Under the pieces are notes generated by a model that worked only from the letters and a program-made list of their open reading frames with translations, did not search any database and was not told the origin of the DNA. DNA of 64,000 nt from Paenibacillus thalictri. GTDB lineage: Bacteria > Bacillota > Bacilli > Paenibacillales > NBRC-103111. Positions within the stretch are counted from its first letter, which is position 1; every line of letters starts with the position of its first letter. Made by a program: the position numbers and the translations under genes. Of the stretch, positions 56,864 to 64,000 are shown piece after piece. The stretch lies in contig NZ_SIRE01000002.1 in assembly GCF_004307995.1 (NCBI RefSeq), forward strand, positions 186,001-250,000, written 5' to 3'.

Positions 56864-56903
56864 AAAAAAACCGCCCCTGCCGATAAGCCGGCAAAGCGCG
56901 GTT
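56864..56903 (-). terminator. Terminator of the SorC-type regulator gene
   Basis: AAACCGC...TTGCCG pairs with CGGCA...GCGGTTT, followed by seven T on the minus strand. Confidence 0.82.
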
Positions 56904-56938
56904 TAGATTCATTCCGTCATGTTATTCATTAAGCGGCA

Positions 56939-57916
56939 TTACACCGTAACTTCATTGGCCGCCGATTCGTTAATCCGGTTGACCAGCTCGCTGGCGGTTT
57001 GTTCGTCGGTAATCAGCACCTTCAAATATCCGCCCTTCAAGGTCGCGAGAACACTTTCGGTTTTGTGCGAGCCGGCAGCGATGCCAACGACATTTTTGAT
57101 GCTTTTGAGCCTCTCCAGCTCCATACCGATCACTTTATTGTTGATCGGGTGTTCGGCCAGCTTACCGTCCTTATCGATAAAACGCGAGTTGATATCGCCG
57201 ACCGCTTCGCCGGCTCGGAGTTCGTTAATGACATCCTGATCGATATAGCCGATTTTCTCCATCGTCGATGAGGCAAACGGCGTGCCGATCCCCACGATAG
57301 CCAGATCGCTCTGGTAGCCTTCCTCCAACACGGAGGCGATATTGGAAAGCTCCAGCATCCGCTCCTTCAAATCCTCCGTTTCCACGATGGCAGGGGCGTA
57401 CAGCGATTCGCATTTGCCGTTCAGCTTTTTGGACAATTCATAAGCGATCTGATTGGAGTGGATTTCGATCCGGTTGGTCCCCATGCCTCCGACAAGCGGA
57501 ATCACTTTAATATCTTCCCGGTCCTCATAGGGAAACTCCTTGACCAGATGGAAAAGCGTCGTTCCCCACGATACGCCGATACGCTTGACGTTTTTAAGAT
57601 TTTTCAGCACATATGCGGCGGCCGCCCGCGCGACCTGACTGTACATCAACTCGTCGGTCATATCCCGTGTCGGCACGACAACCACTTCGTCCAACTGGAA
57701 AGCCCTTTCAATCTCCTGCTCTAAATCGCTTGTATTAATCGTATCGTCATGAATAATAATCTCAACGACGCCTTCATCCCTTGCTTTTTGCAGCAGTTTG
57801 GAAATGACGGGCCGGGATACGCCGATTTTGGTGGCGATTTTCTCTTGTGTCCACGCTTCAAAATAATACAATTTGCATATTTTAATGATCAGTTTTTTTT
57901 CTTCTAAACTAAGCAT
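56939..57916 (-). CDS. SorC/DeoR-type sugar-binding transcriptional regulator
   Basis: 325 residues: an N-terminal helix-turn-helix (TQEKIATKIGVSRPVISKLLQKARDEGVV, about 22-50) and a SorC effector domain of the NagB/RpiA fold (GVSWGTTLFHLVKEF, PLVGGMGTNRIEIHSNQIAYELSKKL, AIVGIGTPF, GIAAGSHKTESVLATLKGGYLKVLITDE). Such regulators respond to phosphorylated sugars. It lies downstream of the E1-E2-E3 genes on the same strand, after a 175-nt gap that may hold its own promoter. AGGTGG precedes the ATG at 57916. Confidence 0.88.
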   Translation of the reverse strand: MLSLEEKKLIIKICKLYYFEAWTQEKIATKIGVSRPVISKLLQKARDEGVVEIIIHDDTINTSDLEQEIERAFQLDEVVVVPTRDMTDELMYSQVARAAAAYVLKNLKNVKRIGVSWGTTLFHLVKEFPYEDREDIKVIPLVGGMGTNRIEIHSNQIAYELSKKLNGKCESLYAPAIVETEDLKERMLELSNIASVLEEGYQSDLAIVGIGTPFASSTMEKIGYIDQDVINELRAGEAVGDINSRFIDKDGKLAEHPINNKVIGMELERLKSIKNVVGIAAGSHKTESVLATLKGGYLKVLITDEQTASELVNRINESAANEVTV

Positions 57917-58090
57917 AAGAACCACCTTTTTACATGCATCTTATTTATCCTGTAAAGCGGCCCCCCTCCCGCGGGCGTATGTAATGGCCTCGCGGAAGCG
58001 GCGTTTGATTACGTTTATTGTAACATAAGATATGTTGTCGTGGCAGCCCTTACAAACCTTGAAGAAGAATGGTTAAATGTAAATTTTCCG

Positions 58091-59467
58091 TTAATGCGCC
58101 TTATATCCCAGCCAAGCATTGGCGGCTTCAAACAACGATTCCGAGACCGCCGGGTGCGGGTGAATCATGTTCGCCAGCTCCTCTACGGTGCCTTCAAGGT
58201 GCATGTAAGCAGCCGCTTCGGAGATCATTTCCGTAACATGCGGCCCCACCATGACGACTCCAAGAATTTCGCCGAACTTCTCTTCGGAAATCAGCTTGAC
58301 GAATCCTTCGGTTTCATCCATCGCAATCGCTTTGCCGTTGCCAAGGTGATGAAACTTCTCGACTTTCACCTGATAGCCCAGTTGCTTGGCGGTTTCGACG
58401 CTAATGCCGACACTTGCGATTTCCGGTGATGTATAGATGCAGCGCGGCACTACGCGGTAGTTCATCTTTTGCTTGTGTCCGGCAATGTTTGCCGCAGCGC
58501 AAAGCCCTTCGCCGCTGGCTACGTGAGCCAGCTGCCAGCCCCCGATCAAATCGCCGACCGCGTAAATGCCGGGGATGCTTGTTTCCATATATTCATTGAC
58601 GGCAACAAAACTTTTATTCATCTCGAGACCAAGCGCTTCCAGTCCCCGCGTATTCGGCGTTCTGCCGACCGCAACCAGCACCTCGTCGCATTCCAGCTCT
58701 TGCGTGCCTGCTTTCGTAGCGACGGTAACACGTTTGATTCCGTCCGCCTGGCCGATGCCTTCGACCTTGGCATCGGTTAAGATGCTGACGCCCTTGTCCT
58801 TCAGCGATTTGGCCAGCACCTTCGAAGCATCTTCGTCTTCGGTGGCCACGATACGCGGCGCCATCTCGACGATGGTAACTTTGGCATTCAGTCCGGCGAA
58901 TATGCCGGCAAATTCAACGCCAATCACGCCGCCGCCGACAATAACCACCGATTTGGGAATATGCGACAGCGAAAAAATCGAATCGCTCGTATGCACATCC
59001 GTTTTATCGATGCCCGGAATCGGCGGTAAAAAGGGCTTTGAACCGGTAGCCAGAATAACATGGCGCGCGCTCAAATTCGTCTCGGATTCTCCCGAACGCA
59101 CGGTGATGGAGCGATCCGGATGAACCGTGCCAAAACCTTCGTAATGCTTGATTTTGTTCGTTTTCAGCAGCATGCCGATGCCGCCACGCAGCTTGCCGAT
59201 GACCTTGTCTTTTTGGCCCATCATTTTATCGATGGAAAGCACCGGTTCTCCGGCTTCAATTCCCCAGCCGCGCGCTTTTCGGATCAGCTCGATCACTTCC
59301 GCAAACCGCAGCAGCGTTTTGGAAGGAATACAACCTCTATTCAAGCAGGTGCCGCCCAAATGGTCTCCTTCGACAAGCGCCACGGTCAACCCGAGCTGGG
59401 CCGCTCTGACGGCGGCTACGTATCCGCCCGGGCCTCCCCCGACAACGGCAACGTCATATGTTTCCAA
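58091..59467 (-). CDS. lpdA: Dihydrolipoyl dehydrogenase (E3)
   Basis: Reoxidises the lipoyl arm of the E2 component with FAD and NAD+. 458 residues: FAD loop GGGPGGYVAAVRAAQLG, redox-active disulfide GGTCLNRGCIPSK, NAD loop VVIVGGGVIGVEFAGIF, and the interface catalytic HPHPAVSE. TTG start with AGAGGTG 7 nt upstream. Fourth gene of the dehydrogenase operon. Confidence 0.95.
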   Translation of the reverse strand: METYDVAVVGGGPGGYVAAVRAAQLGLTVALVEGDHLGGTCLNRGCIPSKTLLRFAEVIELIRKARGWGIEAGEPVLSIDKMMGQKDKVIGKLRGGIGMLLKTNKIKHYEGFGTVHPDRSITVRSGESETNLSARHVILATGSKPFLPPIPGIDKTDVHTSDSIFSLSHIPKSVVIVGGGVIGVEFAGIFAGLNAKVTIVEMAPRIVATEDEDASKVLAKSLKDKGVSILTDAKVEGIGQADGIKRVTVATKAGTQELECDEVLVAVGRTPNTRGLEALGLEMNKSFVAVNEYMETSIPGIYAVGDLIGGWQLAHVASGEGLCAAANIAGHKQKMNYRVVPRCIYTSPEIASVGISVETAKQLGYQVKVEKFHHLGNGKAIAMDETEGFVKLISEEKFGEILGVVMVGPHVTEMISEAAAYMHLEGTVEELANMIHPHPAVSESLFEAANAWLGYKAH

Positions 59468-59480
59468 ATGGATTCACCTC

Positions 59481-60836
59481 TTATATCAATAGTTCGTACG
59501 GATTTTCAAGCAGCGCCTTCAAGTCCGTTAAAAAAGCTGCCGCAGGAGCTCCATCAATAATCCTATGGTCAAATGACAAGCTGACAGACATCATCGGACG
59601 AAGCACGATCGCCCCATTCACGCCGACCGGCTTGTCCTGAATGCGTCCCACACCAAGGATCGCCGATTCCGGCTGATTGATAATCGGCGTGAACGTATCG
59701 ACAGCGTACATCCCCAGGTTGCTGATCGTAAACGTGCCGCCGGTAATATGCTCCGGTTTCAGCTTGTTATCGCGGGCATAACCGGCAAGCGTCTTGCATT
59801 CCGTCGTCAGCTGTGCGAGCCCTTTGCCGTCAGCCTGCTTGATGACTGGAACGATTAAACCTTTGGCGCTGGCTACGGCCAAACCAACGTTGGCATCGGC
59901 ATTATAGCGGATGTAGTCGCCTTCGATCGTGGCGTTGACCAGCGGATGTTTGAGCAAGGCATGGGCCACGGCTTTTACAATAATTTCCGTATAGGAAACC
60001 CGGAAGCCGGTTTGTTTTTCGATTTTCCCCAGCAGGCTTTGTCTAAGCTGCACGGAAAGCGACATATCGATTTCGCTGTGCAGCGTGACATGCGGAGCGG
60101 TAAACGCGCTGTGTACCATACGTTCGCCGATGATTTTGCGCAAGCCTTCGATTTTTTGCTTCTCCACCGGCTTGTCGGAAGCGGCTTGGCTTATACCGGC
60201 CGGTGATCCGGCCGCTTTGCCATGCAGCACATCGTCGCGGGTGATTTTGCCGTTCACGCCGCTGCCCTGCACCTGGCGCAAATCGATCTGCTCGGAGGCG
60301 GCGATCTTCGCCGCAAGCGGCGTTGCTTTCACCGCAGACTCGCTTGTACGGATGACGTAATCAAGCACATTAGCGCGATGAATTCTGCCATTTTCTCCCG
60401 TTCCTGCAACAAGATGCAATTGCACATCGTGTTCGCGGGCCGCTTTTTTGGCCGCAGGCGTCGCCCTCACCTTGCCCGGCGCCGCAGTCTGCTCGTCCGT
60501 CGCTGCCGCTGCCGCCGGCGTCTGTCCCGCAGCCGCCGCTTGCGGTTCCGCTTCTCCAGATGCGCCCGCTGCCGGCGGATTATCCGGAGTCATCTCTCCC
60601 GCTTGGCCGATGTAACCGATCACTTCGTTGACCGGCACATCAGTGTCGGCTTCGTAATACCTTTTGAGCAAAATGCCGGAGACATAAGCTTCCACATCGA
60701 TATTGATCTTATCGGTCAGCACTTCCAGCAGCGGTTCGCCGGCACTGATCGGCTCCCCGACCTCTTTAAACCAGCGGATGATCGTTCCTTTTTCCATCGT
60801 CATCCCCAGTTTGGGCATAAATACTTCCGTTGCCAC
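59481..60836 (-). CDS. E2 acyltransferase with two E3-binding domains
   Basis: Dihydrolipoamide acyltransferase of 451 residues. Lipoyl domain 1-78 with lipoylated K43 in TDKINIDVEA, an Ala/Pro/Gln-rich hinge (82-120), a peripheral-subunit-binding domain at 122-161 (ATPAAKKAAREHDV ... RIHRANVL), a second at 168-206 (ATPLAAKIAASEQIDL ... KITRDDVL), then a catalytic domain 227-451 ending with DHRIIDGAPAAAFL. Most E2 chains have one such binding domain. The start is GTG with GGGAGGGG upstream. Confidence 0.93.
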   Translation of the reverse strand: MATEVFMPKLGMTMEKGTIIRWFKEVGEPISAGEPLLEVLTDKINIDVEAYVSGILLKRYYEADTDVPVNEVIGYIGQAGEMTPDNPPAAGASGEAEPQAAAAGQTPAAAAATDEQTAAPGKVRATPAAKKAAREHDVQLHLVAGTGENGRIHRANVLDYVIRTSESAVKATPLAAKIAASEQIDLRQVQGSGVNGKITRDDVLHGKAAGSPAGISQAASDKPVEKQKIEGLRKIIGERMVHSAFTAPHVTLHSEIDMSLSVQLRQSLLGKIEKQTGFRVSYTEIIVKAVAHALLKHPLVNATIEGDYIRYNADANVGLAVASAKGLIVPVIKQADGKGLAQLTTECKTLAGYARDNKLKPEHITGGTFTISNLGMYAVDTFTPIINQPESAILGVGRIQDKPVGVNGAIVLRPMMSVSLSFDHRIIDGAPAAAFLTDLKALLENPYELLI

Positions 60837-60852
60837 GGCTTACCCCTCCCTT

Positions 60853-61836
60853 TTATGCTTTATTCAAGGTTTTCTTGACAGCGCGGATAATGTCTTCCAC
60901 TTGAGGCACTGCGCTTTTTTCAAGCTGCGGGTTATAAGGGATAGGCACGGATATGCCGCCCAGGCGCTGAATCGGAGCATCAAGGTAATCAAAAGCTTCG
61001 CTTTCCGCGATCATGCTGGCAATCTCTCCGCCGAATCCGCCGCGTTTGACGGCTTCGTGTACGACGACCAGCCGGCCGGTTTTTTTGACGGAGCCGATAA
61101 TCGTTTCTTCATCAAGCGGAACAAGCGTTCTCGGATCGACCACTTCGACGCTGATGCCTTCCTTCTGCAGCTCGACCGCCGCTTCCAGCGCCTTGTGCAC
61201 CATGATCGAGGTAGCGACGACCGTCACGTCGGTGCCTTCCAGCTTGATGTCCGCTTTGCCCAGCGGGATCGTGTAAGGCGCTTCAGGCACGTTGCCTTTG
61301 GTCCGGTAAAGCAGTTTGTGCTCATAAAAAATGACCGGATTATCATCTTCGATCGCCGCCATCAGCAATCCCTTCACATCGTACGCCGTAGAAGGCTGCA
61401 CCACTTTCAGTCCCGGGATGTGCGCCATCCACGCTTCCAAGCTTTGCGAATGCTGCGCCGCTGCGCCCGTTCCCGAACCGGCCGGCGTCCGCAGCACCAT
61501 CGGCACCTTGCCTTTGCCGCCGTACATATATCGAATCTTCGCCGCCTGGTTAACGATCTGGTCGGTGGCGATCGTAATAAAATCGGAAAATTGCAGCTCC
61601 AGAATCGGACGCATGCCGGTCAGTGCGGCGCCTACCGCTGCGCCGGCGATCGCGGATTCGGAGATCGGCGTGTTGCGCACCCGTTCCGGACCAAACTGCT
61701 CGATCATCCCCCGGGTTACGCCAAATGCGCCTCCGTATACGCCGATGTCTTCGCCAAGAATAAACACATCATCGTTTTCCAGCATCTTCTGTGTCATCGC
61801 TTCGCGTACCGCTTCCAAATAAGTAATCTCTCTCAT
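60853..61836 (-). CDS. E1 beta subunit, 2-oxoacid / acetoin-type dehydrogenase
   Basis: 327 residues: TPP-dependent E1 beta with [36 protein letters not shown] and the Glu region of the TPP site. [16 protein letters not shown] is typical of pyruvate and acetoin dehydrogenase beta chains. An AGGAGG ribosome site 8 nt before the ATG merges with the 38-bp hairpin repeat (61849-61886). Second gene of the operon. Confidence 0.93.
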   Translation of the reverse strand: MREITYLEAVREAMTQKMLENDDVFILGEDIGVYGGAFGVTRGMIEQFGPERVRNTPISESAIAGAAVGAALTGMRPILELQFSDFITIATDQIVNQAAKIRYMYGGKGKVPMVLRTPAGSGTGAAAQHSQSLEAWMAHIPGLKVVQPSTAYDVKGLLMAAIEDDNPVIFYEHKLLYRTKGNVPEAPYTIPLGKADIKLEGTDVTVVATSIMVHKALEAAVELQKEGISVEVVDPRTLVPLDEETIIGSVKKTGRLVVVHEAVKRGGFGGEIASMIAESEAFDYLDAPIQRLGGISVPIPYNPQLEKSAVPQVEDIIRAVKKTLNKA

Positions 61837-61848
61837 GATTCAGTCCTC

Positions 61849-61886
61849 CTAAGAACTTTGCTCTGCAAAGTTCACTTCGTAAGCAT
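61849..61886 (-). repeat. 38-bp hairpin repeat ending at the E1 beta ribosome site
   Basis: Minus strand: ATGCTTACGAAGTGA, hairpin AACTTTGC-aga-GCAAAGTT, CTTAG. It differs from the copies at 23937-24016 by one base in the loop, and its last AG forms the start of the AGGAGG ribosome site of E1 beta. Confidence 0.9.
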
Positions 61887-61920
61887 AAACTTTGAACTTT
61901 GCGGAATGAAGTCCGCATAT

Positions 61921-62907
61921 TTAAGCAAAAACGTCTTCGTAAATGGTATCGATGGAAGGCATCGGGCTTTCTTCGGCAAACTTAACCGCATCTTCGATTT
62001 CCCGCTGCGCCGAAATTCTCAGTTCTTCCAGCGCGGCTTCGTCCGACAGGCCATTTTCAATCAAGTAACCTTTCAGCCGGTCAAGCGCGTCTCTGGTCGT
62101 TCTCCACTCCTGCTCTTCCTCGCGGGTTCGGTATTTTTTGCCGTCGCTTTTGGAGTGGCCTTTGTAGCGGTACGTCTTCGCTTCGATCAGTGTTGGCCCG
62201 TGGCCTTGGCGCGCTCTTTCCACCGCTTCGCTGGTGACGTTCAGCACCTCGATCAAATCATTGCCGTCAACCACTTTGCCCGGAATGCCGTAAGCGGCTG
62301 CCCGCTCGGCGAGATTTTCGATGTTGGTCATTTCTTTGACCGAACCCGACATGCCGTATTGGTTGTTTTCGCAGAAAAACACAACCGGAAGCCCCCATAC
62401 CGACGCCAGATTGATCGATTCGTGGAAGCTGCCTTCGTTGGAGGCCCCGTCGCCGAAGAAGCAAACTACGACATAACCGAGATTTTTCATCTTCGAGGTA
62501 AGCGCCGCGCCAACCGCAATCGGAATGCCTCCGCCCACGATGCCGTTTGCGCCGAGGTTGCCCTTGTCGACGTCGGCGATGTGCATCGAGCCGCCCTTGC
62601 CTTTGCAGTAGCCCGTTTCACGGCCGAACAGCTCGGCCATCATGCCCTTGGCTTCGGCTCCCTTGGCGATGCAGTGGCCATGACCGCGGTGTGTGCTCGT
62701 AATCTTATCGCGGTCTTCCAGCACCGCGCATGCGCCGGCAGCCGTCGCTTCTTGGCCGACGCACAGGTGAGTCGTTCCATGAATCAAACCTTTGGCGAAA
62801 AATTCATCCACCTTCTCGTCAAAATACCGGATCACCCACATTTGACGGTATAACTCAACCAGTTTCTGTTCGGTAATCATAGGGGGCAGTTGCAAACTTT
62901 TAATCAT
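61921..62907 (-). CDS. E1 alpha subunit, 2-oxoacid / acetoin-type dehydrogenase
   Basis: 328 residues. TPP-binding motif GDGASNEGSFHESINLASVW...N, with HGTTHLCVGQEATAAG, HRGHGH, GKGGSMH and ENNQYGMSG. The blend GGGIPIAVGAAL with VVVCFFGDGASNEG is close to AcoA-type acetoin dehydrogenases, though pyruvate or branched-chain substrates cannot be ruled out. ATG at 62907 has GGAGG 8 nt upstream. First gene of the operon, behind the 62980-63008 promoter. Confidence 0.93.
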   Translation of the reverse strand: MIKSLQLPPMITEQKLVELYRQMWVIRYFDEKVDEFFAKGLIHGTTHLCVGQEATAAGACAVLEDRDKITSTHRGHGHCIAKGAEAKGMMAELFGRETGYCKGKGGSMHIADVDKGNLGANGIVGGGIPIAVGAALTSKMKNLGYVVVCFFGDGASNEGSFHESINLASVWGLPVVFFCENNQYGMSGSVKEMTNIENLAERAAAYGIPGKVVDGNDLIEVLNVTSEAVERARQGHGPTLIEAKTYRYKGHSKSDGKKYRTREEEQEWRTTRDALDRLKGYLIENGLSDEAALEELRISAQREIEDAVKFAEESPMPSIDTIYEDVFA

Positions 62908-62946
62908 TATCGCTTCCTCCGTTCTGGATCGCACTTCAGAGAATCT

Positions 62947-62977
62947 TTACATTTGTTCTAACTAGTTACATTTGTAA
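62947..62977. promoter_or_regulatory. Candidate operator of the dehydrogenase operon
   Basis: TTACATTTGTAA (62966-62977; TTACA and TGTAA arms) sits at the predicted start site, and the half-motif TTACATTTGT recurs 19 bp further (62947-62956). Direct-repeat spacing near two helical turns suits a tetrameric regulator such as the SorC protein of this locus. Confidence 0.55.
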
Positions 62978-62979
62978 AT

Positions 62980-63008
62980 ATCATAATCATTCCCAAGATG
63001 TTCGTCAA
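62980..63008 (-). promoter_or_regulatory. Sigma-A promoter of the dehydrogenase operon
   Basis: On the minus strand TTGACG (63008-63003), a 17-nt spacer and TATGAT (62985-62980), with a predicted start near 62973. It abuts the terminator of the upstream HAD gene. Confidence 0.8.
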
Positions 63009-63010
63009 GA

Positions 63011-63065
63011 CAAAAAAATCCCCTTTCATCTCAGGAACTTATCATTCATGCAAATGAAAGGGGAC
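63011..63065 (-). terminator. Terminator of the HAD phosphatase gene
   Basis: TCCCCTTTCAT pairs with ATGAAAGGGGA across a 24-nt loop, followed by seven T on the minus strand, a few bases from the dehydrogenase -35 element. Confidence 0.8.
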
Positions 63066-63074
63066 GGTTCATGG

Positions 63075-63932
63075 TTACGAAAAAAAATACTTTCTGATCG
63101 CCTCGGCGACGCCATGCTCATTGTTGCTTGCGGTAACGGCGCGGGCAGCCGCTTTCGCCCTCTCGTTGCCGTTCCCCATGGCGATGCCCAGTCCGGCCCA
63201 CTTCAGCATTTCCAAATCGTTGTCGTAATCGCCCATCGTGACGACATCCTGCACGGCAATCCCCGCGTCCGCGCACACTTTCTGCAGAGCGGTTTTCTTG
63301 TTTACGCCGGAGGCGTTAATGTCAAAACGGCGCTTGCCCGTACGGGTAATCTCCAGCTCCTTCCAGGTGCTGAATTCGGCGTACAACGCGTCGACAACTT
63401 CCGGGTTTTCGTTAATGACCGTAGACTTATACACCCGGTTGTCCGTGCCGGCCAAAAATGACGACAGCTGGCCGACAGGATTCACTTGAATATGATGCAC
63501 CTGACCGCGGTAATTGTCTTCGGTCAGCTCTTTATTGGGATCTATAACTACATTGGCATAAGGCCATCTTTTATTCATATCGTTTAGTTCTTTAACAAAC
63601 AAAATGTTATACCCGTAGAAGTGCACATAAGAGTCTGTCGTTTCAATATATTCCGCAATTTTCCGGGCGATCTGCGCCTCAATCGGCGTTCCATGCAGCT
63701 CGCTTCCCGTAATCGGATCCAAAATGACAGCCCCGTTCAGTGCAACGAGCGGAAAGTTCAAACCTAAATATTTGGCATGCAGCCAAACCGAAGCGGGGAA
63801 TCTTCCCGTGGCGATGGTGACATGAACATCGTTAAACACCAGCTGCCGGATCGCTTCCAAAACCGGTCCCGTAATCGTTTTATTGTTGTCGAGCAACGTT
63901 CCATCCATATCCAAAGCCAACAGTTTGTACAT
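63075..63932 (-). CDS. Cof-type HAD-IIB family phosphatase
   Basis: 285 residues. HAD motif I LALDMDGTLLDNNKTI (D8, D10), motif II TIATGR, a type IIB cap domain (about 85-195), and motif IV VTMGDYDNDLEMLKWAG. It likely dephosphorylates sugar phosphates or small phospho-metabolites such as FMN; the exact substrate is unknown. GGAG precedes the ATG by about 10 nt. Confidence 0.92.
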   Translation of the reverse strand: MYKLLALDMDGTLLDNNKTITGPVLEAIRQLVFNDVHVTIATGRFPASVWLHAKYLGLNFPLVALNGAVILDPITGSELHGTPIEAQIARKIAEYIETTDSYVHFYGYNILFVKELNDMNKRWPYANVVIDPNKELTEDNYRGQVHHIQVNPVGQLSSFLAGTDNRVYKSTVINENPEVVDALYAEFSTWKELEITRTGKRRFDINASGVNKKTALQKVCADAGIAVQDVVTMGDYDNDLEMLKWAGLGIAMGNGNERAKAAARAVTASNNEHGVAEAIRKYFFS

Positions 63933-64000
63933 CTCTATCGCACTCCATCTATTTAGTGTTACAGCGTAAAATTGCTTGTTATATTCGGAATATACACCGG

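Noticed and set aside
60703..62853. 716-codon open frame on the plus strand across the dehydrogenase genes
   Set aside because: It covers three certain genes on the other strand and has His/Arg/Phe-rich composition typical of an antisense shadow.

Overview
The window is chromosomal DNA of a spore-forming, low-to-medium-GC Firmicute, most likely Paenibacillaceae (Paenibacillus or a close relative). The evidence is T-box leaders, spoVID and a SpoIIB-like SPOR protein, the Bacillales order lonB-lonA-ysxC / hemA-X-C-D-B-L / spoVID / valS / folC / maf, the coproporphyrin-type heme genes, an SLH-anchored amidase and many AGGAGG ribosome sites with TTG or GTG starts. I saw no rRNA, tRNA or CRISPR array.

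Layout. 0-5.7 kb: start of a secreted protein, then a leftward operon (DUF4321, maf, a double-kinase hybrid sensor, a BTAD-type response regulator). 5.8-10.4 kb: SLH amidase, heparinase II/III-like lyase and SPOR-domain protein. 10.6-14.9 kb: gly T-box and glyS, an exported protein lying between two copies of a palindromic repeat, and an SDR oxidoreductase. 15-21.2 kb: murC, folC and valS with a val T-box; a MITE-like foldback element lies between folC and valS. 21.3-26 kb: a 54-residue membrane protein behind three tandem hairpin repeats, spoVID, an RluA-type synthase coupled to a 53-residue membrane protein, and a phosphodiester glycosidase with a low-complexity tail. 26-39 kb: heme and siroheme genes (hemA, hemX, sirC, hemC, cobA-hemD, hemB; then hemE, hemH, hemY; then hemL with a divergent Crp/Fnr regulator), with a six-copy minisatellite between hemB and hemE. 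39-40.6 kb: a membrane protein and speD. 40.6-48.5 kb: an operon of three dynamin-like GTPases and a 21-residue-repeat protein. 48.7-54.4 kb: a hypothetical protein, ysxC, lonA, lonB. 54.6-56.8 kb: a second amidase, a DinB protein and a divergent polysaccharide deacetylase. 56.9-64 kb: a 2-oxoacid/acetoin-type dehydrogenase operon (E1 alpha, E1 beta, E2, E3) followed by a SorC regulator, and a HAD phosphatase.

How the genes work together. The heme cluster carries glutamyl-tRNA to coproheme, with a branch to siroheme (cobA, sirC); only the final decarboxylase (HemQ/ChdC) is not here. The dehydrogenase operon has a good sigma-A promoter with a TTACA-N2-TGTAA palindrome at its predicted start, a likely operator for the downstream SorC regulator.

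The parts least explained by known biology are the dynamin/repeat-protein operon, and a family of short hairpin repeats that end exactly at the Shine-Dalgarno sequence of three unrelated genes.
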